A DNA stretch of 11,677 bases from Methylococcaceae bacterium UBA659 (GTDB lineage: Bacteria; Pseudomonadota; Gammaproteobacteria; Methylococcales; Methylomonadaceae): positions 1 to 11,677 of the forward strand of contig DBNZ01000146.1 of assembly GCA_002299495.1 (NCBI GenBank), read 5' to 3'. The translations under genes were made by a program, and so were the position numbers. The first letter of the stretch is position 1, and each line of letters starts with the position of its first letter. Of the stretch, positions 5,808-11,677 are shown in pieces. A model generated the notes under the pieces. That model was given only the letters and a program-made list of their open reading frames with translations, ran no database searches and had not been told where the DNA came from.

Positions 5808-7655
5808 ATGCAAAACAGTTACCCACTGTGGAAAAACATCTCCATCTTGTCGATTTTTTTAATCGGCCTTGTTTATGCTTTGCCCAATTTGTACGGCGAA
5901 GACCCTTCGGTGCAGATATCTGCGGCGGGCGGCGGTCAGTTGACCGAAGCACAAAGTCGGAAAATCGAAGCCAAAATCACAGCCAGCGGGGTGAAGGAGA
6001 AAGCGTTTGAGTTCAAAGATGGCCGGATATTGGCGCGGTTTGGCAATACCGATGACCAGCTAAAAGTGGCTGATTTGCTCCGGGACGAGTTGGGAAACGG
6101 CATGACCGTGGCCTTAAACCTTGCCCCCACCACCCCCGCCTGGTTACGCGCCATAGGCGCGGACGCCATGTACTTGGGTCTGGACTTGCGCGGCGGCGTG
6201 CATTTTTTGCTGGAAGTGGATATGGATGCGGCGGTCAAGCAAACCGAAGAGCGCTATATCGACGACATCCGGCAAGCGTTGCGGGCGGCAAACGCGCATT
6301 ATTTGTCAGTGGGCAAAGACGGCGACTATATCAAAGTTAAGTTTAAGTCTGCCGACGATAAGCCGGAAATAATGAAAGTGCTGGATAAGGATTTCCGCAA
6401 CCTGGATGTGACCGGGTCGGAACAGCAAGATCAGGTTTGGTTAAAAATTTCCGAGCGGGAAGCCAAGGAAATCAAGAAAAATGCCGTAGACCAAAACATC
6501 ACCACCTTGCGGAATCGGGTCAATGAGCTGGGCGTAGCCGAACCAGTCATCCAACAACAGGGCGAAAACCGCATTGTCGTGCAATTGCCGGGCGTGCAGG
6601 ATACGGTTCGGGCAAAGGAAATTCTGGGTACTACGGCCACCCTGGAATACCGCCTAGTCGATATCGAGCATGACGTGCAACAGGCCGTGCAAGGCCGAGT
6701 GCCGGTGGGTAGCCGCCTGTATTATGATAAAAGTGGCGCCCCTATCCTGCTGGATCGCCGTATCATCGTCACCGGCGACCAAATTATCGACGCCTCATCG
6801 GGCATGGATCAGGATGGCCGCGCCGCCGTGTTTGTCACGCTAGACGGTGCTGGCGCCTCAAAAATGGGCAAACTGACTCAGGCCAACATCGGCCGACCGA
6901 TGGCCGTGGTGTTCATCGAATACAAATCGGAAACCAAAATCGTCAACGGTGAAAAAGTTCGCCACAAAGAGAAAGTCGAACAAGTGATCAGTGTGGCCAC
7001 CATCCAAGGCGTGTTCAGTAAACGTTTCCAAACCACCGGCCTAGACAGCCCGCAAGAGGCGCGGAACTTAGCGTTGCTGTTGCGTGCCGGCGCCTTAGCG
7101 GCCCCGGTAGACATTGTTGAGGAACGCACCGTCGGGCCTAGTTTAGGCCAGGACAACATCGACAAAGGCATGATGTCGTTTATGGTCGGTTTCGGTTTGG
7201 TGGTGCTGTTCATGTTGGTCTACTACAAGCTGTTCGGCATGCTGGCCAATTTGGCGTTGGCCTTTAACGTGGTGATTATCGTCGCCGTGCTGTCCATCCT
7301 GCAAGCCACCCTGACCTTGCCCGGCATTGCCGGCATCATCTTGACCGTAGGCATGTCTGTCGATGCCAACGTATTGATTTTTGAAAGAATTAAGGAGGAA
7401 ATTAAAAATGGCGTCAGCCCGCAGGCAAGCATTTTTGTCGGTTATGAAAAAGCCTGGGCGACCATCCTTGACTCCAATATCACCACGTTGCTGGTGGCCA
7501 TCATGCTGTTCGCATTTGGCACCGGTTCGGTGAAAGGTTTCGCGGTCACCTTGATTATCGGTATCTTCTCGTCGATGTTCACCGCCATCAATGGTTCCAG
7601 GATGATGGTCAATTGGATATACGGTAACCGCCGTGTTGAAAAATTGTCCATTTAA
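5808..7655 (+). CDS. secD: Protein translocase subunit SecD
   Basis: This 615-aa RND-superfamily membrane protein works with SecF to pull exported proteins out of the SecYEG channel using the proton gradient. The first transmembrane helix covers about residues 11-30. A large periplasmic domain follows, starting with the LGLDLRGG motif (residues 123-130). Five further transmembrane helices span about residues 455-602. Asp519 in MSVDANVLIFERIKEE is the proton-relay acidic residue, in the position I recall from E. coli SecD. The C-terminus (RRVEKLSI) also matches the enterobacterial protein. Length is the usual one, and nothing is missing. A weak TGGA precedes the ATG. secF starts 63 bp after the stop. 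Confidence 0.97.
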   Translation: MQNSYPLWKNISILSIFLIGLVYALPNLYGEDPSVQISAAGGGQLTEAQSRKIEAKITASGVKEKAFEFKDGRILARFGNTDDQLKVADLLRDELGNGMTVALNLAPTTPAWLRAIGADAMYLGLDLRGGVHFLLEVDMDAAVKQTEERYIDDIRQALRAANAHYLSVGKDGDYIKVKFKSADDKPEIMKVLDKDFRNLDVTGSEQQDQVWLKISEREAKEIKKNAVDQNITTLRNRVNELGVAEPVIQQQGENRIVVQLPGVQDTVRAKEILGTTATLEYRLVDIEHDVQQAVQGRVPVGSRLYYDKSGAPILLDRRIIVTGDQIIDASSGMDQDGRAAVFVTLDGAGASKMGKLTQANIGRPMAVVFIEYKSETKIVNGEKVRHKEKVEQVISVATIQGVFSKRFQTTGLDSPQEARNLALLLRAGALAAPVDIVEERTVGPSLGQDNIDKGMMSFMVGFGLVVLFMLVYYKLFGMLANLALAFNVVIIVAVLSILQATLTLPGIAGIILTVGMSVDANVLIFERIKEEIKNGVSPQASIFVGYEKAWATILDSNITTLLVAIMLFAFGTGSVKGFAVTLIIGIFSSMFTAINGSRMMVNWIYGNRRVEKLSI

Positions 7656-7718
7656 CCGGCTAGCGATGGCCTAACCTATAGCTTTGACCAGAACTTGAAC
7701 CCTGAAGGGATCCCTACC

Positions 7719-8645
7719 ATGTTTAACAACGACATAAATTTTCTCGGTAACCGAAACATTTTTATAACCTTTTCCAGTATCTTGATGGTTATCGCCATCG
7801 CCTCATTGGCCACAAAGGGGCTAAAAATGGGCATTGATTTTACTGGCGGCACATTGATTGAAGTCGGCTATCAAGAGACCGCAGATTTAAATGCCCTGCG
7901 TGACACGTTGGCACAAGGCGGTTTTGCCGGCGCGACGGTACAACATTTTGGCTCAACCAAAGATGTGCTGATCCGTTTGCAGCTCGAAGAAGGCGTGAGC
8001 GGCTCCGAATTGAGCGATCAGGTGCTGGCGACCATCAACAAAAATGGCAAAGCCCAGGCCAGCCTTCGGCGCGTGGAGTTTGTCGGCCCGCAAGTGGGCG
8101 ATGATTTGGCCGAGGATGGGTTTTTGGCTTTGTTGTACTCGACCATAGCCATTTTGATCTATATCGCCTGGCGTTTTGAATGGAAGTTTTCGTTAGGCGC
8201 GGTCATTGCCACTTTTCACGATGTGATCGTCACCTTGGGCGTTTTTTCGGTGTTGGGATTGGAGTTCGATTTGACCGTGCTGGCGGCGTTATTGGCCTTG
8301 ATCGGCTATTCGCTGAACGACACCATCGTCATTTATGACCGTATCCGCGAGGGGTTCCGGCAAATCCGTGATAAATCGACAGAGGAGATCATGAATATGT
8401 CGGTCAACGTCACCCTAAGCCGCACTATCATGACTTCGGTCACCGTGCTGCTGGTGCTGGTGTCATTGTTTTTCTTGGGCGGCGAAGTGCTCCAAGGCTT
8501 CTCCATCGTGTTGTTGTTCGGGGTGCTTTTTGGCACTTACTCATCCATTTTTATCGCCAGCCCGGCGGCTTTGATGTTGGGTGTCAGCCCTGCCGACCTG
8601 ATGACCCCGGTCAAGGAAGGCGCAGATTTCGATGGCTTGCCTTAA
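7719..8645 (+). CDS. secF: Protein translocase subunit SecF
   Basis: This 308-aa protein is the partner of SecD. It has an N-terminal transmembrane helix (about residues 15-32), the GIDFTGGT motif at residues 38-45 opening the periplasmic domain, and five C-terminal helices. LNDTIVIYDRIRE contains Asp201, equivalent to the functionally important Asp of the family. The frame can be extended to a TTG at 7695, but the ATG at 7719 is preferred because it is preceded by AAGGGA at suitable distance and gives the normal N-terminus (MFNNDINFLGNRN). It ends the yajC-secDF group; the next gene has its own promoter. Confidence 0.97.
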   Translation: MFNNDINFLGNRNIFITFSSILMVIAIASLATKGLKMGIDFTGGTLIEVGYQETADLNALRDTLAQGGFAGATVQHFGSTKDVLIRLQLEEGVSGSELSDQVLATINKNGKAQASLRRVEFVGPQVGDDLAEDGFLALLYSTIAILIYIAWRFEWKFSLGAVIATFHDVIVTLGVFSVLGLEFDLTVLAALLALIGYSLNDTIVIYDRIREGFRQIRDKSTEEIMNMSVNVTLSRTIMTSVTVLLVLVSLFFLGGEVLQGFSIVLLFGVLFGTYSSIFIASPAALMLGVSPADLMTPVKEGADFDGLP

Positions 8646-8663
8646 CCGCTAACAGTCCGGGTG

Positions 8664-8692
8664 TTCAAGAATGGCCGCTAATCGGCTATAAT
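8664..8692 (+). promoter_or_regulatory. Predicted sigma70 promoter for the ndk cluster
   Basis: A perfect TATAAT (8687-8692) is preceded by TTCAAG (8664-8669, a weak -35) at a spacing of 17 bp. Transcription would start near 8699, leaving a leader of about 37 nt before ndk. A short inverted repeat GCCG/CGGC (8674-8686) fills most of the spacer and abuts the -10 box; it could be chance or a regulator site. Confidence 0.6.
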
Positions 8693-8735
8693 CCCCAATC
8701 CTTACCCTTTTAATAAATCTGGAGTTTTTTAGACC

Positions 8736-9167
8736 ATGGCCATCGATCGCACTTTTTCCATCATCAAGCCTGATGCCGTCGCCAAAAATATCATCGGCGA
8801 CATTTACCGCCGTTTCGAGCAGAATGGCCTGCGCGTCGTCGCTGCAAAAATGTTGCACTTGACCCAAGAGCAAGCCGAAGGTTTTTATGCCGAGCATAAA
8901 GAACGCGGCTTTTTTAACGATTTGGTCGCCTTTATGATTTCAGGCCCGGTCATGATGCAAGTGTTGGAAGGCGAGGACGCAGTGGCCAAGAACCGTGAAT
9001 TGATGGGGGCGACCAATCCCAAAGACGCCGCGCCCGGCACTATCCGCGCCGATTTTGCCAACAGCATCGACGAAAACGCCGTGCATGGTTCGGATGCGCC
9101 AGAAACCGCCAAACGGGAAATCGCTTTCTTTTTCTCAGATGAAGAACTCTGTGCCAGAACCCGCTAA
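8736..9167 (+). CDS. ndk: Nucleoside diphosphate kinase
   Basis: This 143-aa enzyme moves the terminal phosphate of ATP onto other nucleoside diphosphates through a phosphohistidine. The family signature NAVHGSD contains the catalytic His117. Lys11 in FSIIKPDAV, the Arg104 region (GTIRADFA) and the full length agree with bacterial tetrameric Ndk. GGAG lies 11 nt before the ATG, a slightly long spacing. It is first in the ndk-rlmN-pilW-hisS cluster, and its 3' end overlaps the start of rlmN by 29 nt, which suggests translational coupling. Confidence 0.97.
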   Translation: MAIDRTFSIIKPDAVAKNIIGDIYRRFEQNGLRVVAAKMLHLTQEQAEGFYAEHKERGFFNDLVAFMISGPVMMQVLEGEDAVAKNRELMGATNPKDAAPGTIRADFANSIDENAVHGSDAPETAKREIAFFFSDEELCARTR

Positions 9168-10251
9168 CAGAAAAACCAATTTGCTCGATTTGGACAAAAA
9201 AGGCATGGAGGCCTTTTTTGTTGGGTTGGGTGAAAAGCCGTTCCGCGCCACGCAGTTGTTGAAATGGATATACCACGAAGGTGTTACGGATTTCGAGCAA
9301 ATGAGCAATCTCAGCAAGGCATTGCGGGTATTTTTGACTGAGAATTGCATCATCGTCACGCCCGAAGTGGTGGTCGAGCAACACGCCGGCGACGGTGTCC
9401 GCAAATGGGCGTTGCAAACCCACTGCGGCAACCGGGTCGAAACGGTGTTCATTCCCGAACCAGGGCGCGGCACCTTGTGCGTGTCGTCGCAGATCGGTTG
9501 TGCGTTGGCCTGCACGTTTTGCTCCACGGCCCAACAAGGGTTCAACCGCAATTTGACGACGGCCGAAATCATCGGGCAATTGCTGGTGGCGCGGAGCCAC
9601 TTAGACCAAGGCCAACGCATCACCAATGTGGTCATGATGGGCATGGGCGAACCCTTGTTGAATTTTGACAACGTGGTTCGCGCCATGAACTTGATGACCG
9701 AAGACTTCGCTTTTGGTCTGTCCAAACGGCGGGTGACGGTCAGCACCTCGGGCGTGGTGCCGGCCATGTACCGGCTCACCGAAGTCTGCGATGTCAGTCT
9801 TGCGGTCTCATTGCATGCGGTCACCGATCAATTAAGGGATGAAATCGTCCCGATCAACAAAAAGTATCCGTTGCAGGAACTGATGGCGGCTTGCCGTGAT
9901 AACGCCAAGATAGCGCCTAGGCGCACGATTACTTTTGAATACGTCATGCTAGATGGCGTGAATGATTCGTTGGCCGACGCCCAAGGGCTGGTCAAATTGT
10001 TAGATACGGTGCCTGCTAAGATCAACTTGATACCGTTTAACCCGTTCCCACATTCGCCTTACCGCTGTTCCAGCATGGCGACCATAAACCGCTTTAAAGC
10101 AGTGCTGAACCAAGCCGGATTGGTGACCACCATCCGCAAAACCCGGGGCGAAGACATTGACGCCGCCTGTGGCCAGTTGGTCGGCAAGGTGGCTGACAAG
10201 AGCCGCCGTCATCTCAAGATAAAGTTAATGGAGGCCGGACATGTTGCCTAA
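9139..10251 (+). CDS. rlmN: Dual-specificity RNA methyltransferase RlmN (23S rRNA A2503 / tRNA A37 C2)
   Basis: This 370-aa radical-SAM enzyme methylates C2 of A2503 in 23S rRNA and A37 in several tRNAs, supporting translational accuracy. The iron-sulfur cluster motif is Cys121-ALA-Cys125-TF-Cys128. Cys114 (TLCVSSQ) and Cys344 (DIDAACGQL) are the two additional Cys used in methyl transfer. NVVMMGMGEPL, the SKRRVTVSTSGVVP block and INLIPFNPFP follow in the expected order. The frame stays open upstream to 9055, deep inside ndk, but the ATG at 9139 gives the family's usual N-terminus (NLLDLDKKGMEAFF) and a short overlap; a GTG at 9151 is an alternative. No strong Shine-Dalgarno is present, consistent with coupling to ndk. 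pilW overlaps its end by 11 nt. Confidence 0.96.
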   Translation: MKNSVPEPANRKTNLLDLDKKGMEAFFVGLGEKPFRATQLLKWIYHEGVTDFEQMSNLSKALRVFLTENCIIVTPEVVVEQHAGDGVRKWALQTHCGNRVETVFIPEPGRGTLCVSSQIGCALACTFCSTAQQGFNRNLTTAEIIGQLLVARSHLDQGQRITNVVMMGMGEPLLNFDNVVRAMNLMTEDFAFGLSKRRVTVSTSGVVPAMYRLTEVCDVSLAVSLHAVTDQLRDEIVPINKKYPLQELMAACRDNAKIAPRRTITFEYVMLDGVNDSLADAQGLVKLLDTVPAKINLIPFNPFPHSPYRCSSMATINRFKAVLNQAGLVTTIRKTRGEDIDAACGQLVGKVADKSRRHLKIKLMEAGHVA

Positions 10252-10996
10252 TCGCCTTAGGCTCACCCTGCGTTTGCTTTGTTGCTTGCTCCTTGCCGTG
10301 TCCTTGCTAGGTTGTGCGGGTGATGCGGAAAAGAAAAAAGAACTGGCTGATATCTACCTGCAACTGGGGGTCCGCTACCTGAACCTGAATAAATTGGAAT
10401 CGGCCAAAGAAAATTTGGAGAAGGTGATCGATCAGGAACCCGAAAACGTGCAGGCCCATAATGCCTTAGGTTATCTGTATGAAAGGATAGCAAGGTATCC
10501 GGAAGCTAAGAGGCATTACCAGAAGGCGTTGGATTTGGCACCTGACGACATCAGCATCCAAAATAATTTTGGGCGGTATTTGTGTGAGCGTAGGGAGTTT
10601 GACGAAGGTGCGCGCTTGCTGAACCAAGCCGTTGCCAACTTGCTCAATAACCGGGCTTGGATTGCAATGACTAACTTGGGGTTGTGCCAATTGGGCATGG
10701 GCGACCAGCGAAAGGCGAAAAATCATTTCAAGGACGCTTTACAGCTTAACCCAAACTATGCTCCGGCCTTGAAGGAATTGCAAAAATTCAGTTACCACAG
10801 CGGCGAATATTGGGCTGCTAAAGGGTATTTGCAACGCTATCTACAACAAGCTTCACATACGCCGGACACGTTGTGGATTGCGGTGCAAACCGAACAAGCT
10901 TTAGGTAACCAAAATCTTGCCGACGAATACCGCAGGGAATTGCTGGATAAATTCCCGCGTTCCCCGGAAGCTAAACAAATTCAAGCCCAATATTAG
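10241..10996 (+). CDS. pilW: Type IV pilus biogenesis lipoprotein PilW/PilF (TPR pilotin)
   Basis: This 251-aa predicted outer-membrane lipoprotein is the pilotin type that brings the PilQ secretin to the outer membrane and stabilises it for type IV pilus assembly. It begins with a basic n-region and hydrophobic core (residues 6-23) ending in the lipobox LLGC, with lipidation at Cys25. About five tetratricopeptide repeats follow (roughly 36-69, 70-103, 104-140, 140-173, 174-207) with clear Ala/Tyr/Pro periodicity such as AHNALGYLYE and AKRHYQKALDLAPDD. The start has a strong GGAGG 6 nt upstream and overlaps the rlmN end by 11 nt. Position after rlmN is the classic location of this gene. Naming differs by genus (PilF in Pseudomonas, PilW in Neisseria). 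Confidence 0.92.
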   Translation: MLPNRLRLTLRLLCCLLLAVSLLGCAGDAEKKKELADIYLQLGVRYLNLNKLESAKENLEKVIDQEPENVQAHNALGYLYERIARYPEAKRHYQKALDLAPDDISIQNNFGRYLCERREFDEGARLLNQAVANLLNNRAWIAMTNLGLCQLGMGDQRKAKNHFKDALQLNPNYAPALKELQKFSYHSGEYWAAKGYLQRYLQQASHTPDTLWIAVQTEQALGNQNLADEYRRELLDKFPRSPEAKQIQAQY

Positions 10997-11008
10997 CCCT
11001 ATCACCTC

Positions 11009-11677
11009 ATGGCAAACACTATTCAAGCAATACGCGGCATGCACGATGTGCCGCCTTCGGAAACGCCGCTTTGGCATTACGCGGAAGCCATCATCCGTGA
11101 AGTGCTGGCAAGCTATGGTTACAGCGAAATCCGTATGCCGATTGTGGAAAAAACCGAGCTGTTCAAACGTTCCATCGGTGAAGTCACCGATATTGTCGAA
11201 AAGGAAATGTACACCTTTGAAGACCGCAATGGCGATTCATTGACTTTGCGGCCTGAAGGCACCGCAGGTTGCCTGCGGGCCTGCTTGGAACATGGCTTGT
11301 TACAAGGTCAGCATAGGCTTTGGTATTACGGCCCGATGTATCGGCATGAACGGCCACAAAAAGGCCGCTATCGCCAGTTCGTGCAATTGGGCGTGGAATG
11401 TTATGGCATGGCGGAGCCTGACAGCGATGCGGAGTTGCTGTTGATTATGGACAGGTTATGGAAACGCTTTCGTTTACGCGATAAAGTTCGCCTAGAAATC
11501 AATTCATTGGGCGCCATTGCCGAGCGTCTGGCGTACCGGGAAACTTTGGTAGGCTACCTTGAGCGGCATCATGGCCAATTGGATGAAGACAGCCGTCGGC
11601 GTTTGCATACGAACCCGCTGAGGATATTGGACAGCAAAAATCCGGCCATGCAGGATGTCATTGCCGGTGCGCCGGTG
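11009..11677 (+). CDS. hisS: Histidyl-tRNA synthetase, partial (5' 223 codons)
   Basis: The N-terminal 223 residues of this class II aminoacyl-tRNA synthetase, which charges tRNA-His, are present; the frame is open to the window end. It begins MANTIQAIRGMHDVPP, like the gammaproteobacterial enzymes. RPEGTA (81-86) lines the active site, and motif 2 is seen at about 103-127 (YYGPMYRHERPQKGRYRQF). TNPLRILDSKNP (about 201-212) leads into the insertion domain. The residue after QF in motif 2 is Val (QFVQ) where I recall His in many homologues. The histidine A motif and anticodon-binding domain would lie beyond the window. The start is 13 nt after the pilW stop and has no clear Shine-Dalgarno. rodZ and ispG, normally between pilW and hisS, are not there. 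Confidence 0.96.
   Translation, partial: MANTIQAIRGMHDVPPSETPLWHYAEAIIREVLASYGYSEIRMPIVEKTELFKRSIGEVTDIVEKEMYTFEDRNGDSLTLRPEGTAGCLRACLEHGLLQGQHRLWYYGPMYRHERPQKGRYRQFVQLGVECYGMAEPDSDAELLLIMDRLWKRFRLRDKVRLEINSLGAIAERLAYRETLVGYLERHHGQLDEDSRRRLHTNPLRILDSKNPAMQDVIAGAPV

Noticed and set aside
7695..7718. TTG start for secF eight codons upstream
   Set aside because: A rare start without a Shine-Dalgarno; the ATG at 7719 has AAGGGA at good distance and the normal N-terminus.
9055..9138. Upstream extension of rlmN beginning at 9055
   Set aside because: It would overlap ndk by 113 nt and adds residues not matching the family's N-terminus; the ATG at 9139 fits better.
9040..9824. Long open frames on the minus strand (186 and 229 codons) opposite ndk and rlmN
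   Set aside because: They lie fully opposite two unmistakable conserved genes and encode no recognisable domain; such antisense frames arise from the codon bias of the real genes.

Overview
The window looks like a chromosomal segment of a gammaproteobacterium. The evidence is the secretion block yajC-secD-secF, followed by ndk-rlmN-pilW-hisS. These proteins read closely like their enterobacterial and pseudomonad counterparts; for example the SecD transmembrane Asp falls at residue 519, the number I recall for E. coli. A free-living, pilus-bearing bacterium, perhaps a methanotroph-type lineage, would fit, but nothing here proves the order or genus. Base composition is moderate throughout, with no block of clearly foreign composition; only about 3404-3540 is AT-rich.

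Layout. Positions 105-1627 hold two minus-strand genes: an SRAP-domain (YedK-like) DNA-protein crosslink sensor and, upstream of it, an aldo/keto reductase of an atypical subgroup. A divergent promoter region (about 1680-1778) separates them from a plus-strand pair: an S33 alpha/beta hydrolase annotated as a proline iminopeptidase-like protein, then ubiX (flavin prenyltransferase), abutting with no gap. A 30-codon ORF overlaps the ubiX stop. A minus-strand YcbX-like MOSC protein lies at 3541-4371.

Positions 4372-5400 are a non-housekeeping island. It contains a stem-loop-rich stretch, a decayed insertion-sequence transposase with an apparent internal deletion and a 3' frameshift, and three consecutive stem-loops just before yajC. 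This tract sits where many gammaproteobacteria carry queA-tgt.

From 5401 onward everything is on the plus strand. YajC, SecD and SecF form the accessory complex of the SecYEG translocon that uses the proton motive force. A good promoter (TATAAT at 8687) then starts a tight cluster: ndk (NTP balance), rlmN (23S rRNA A2503 and tRNA A37 methylation; overlaps ndk), pilW/pilF (pilotin lipoprotein for the type IV pilus secretin; overlaps rlmN) and hisS (histidyl-tRNA synthetase, running off the window end). The rodZ and ispG genes usually found between pilW and hisS are absent here.

I found no CRISPR array, tRNA, rRNA, prophage, toxin-antitoxin or obvious defence system. The items most worth a second look are the structured region before yajC, the altered substrate-recognition residues in the peptidase-like hydrolase, and the coupled 30-aa ORF after ubiX. 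I do not see a convincing undescribed multi-gene system.
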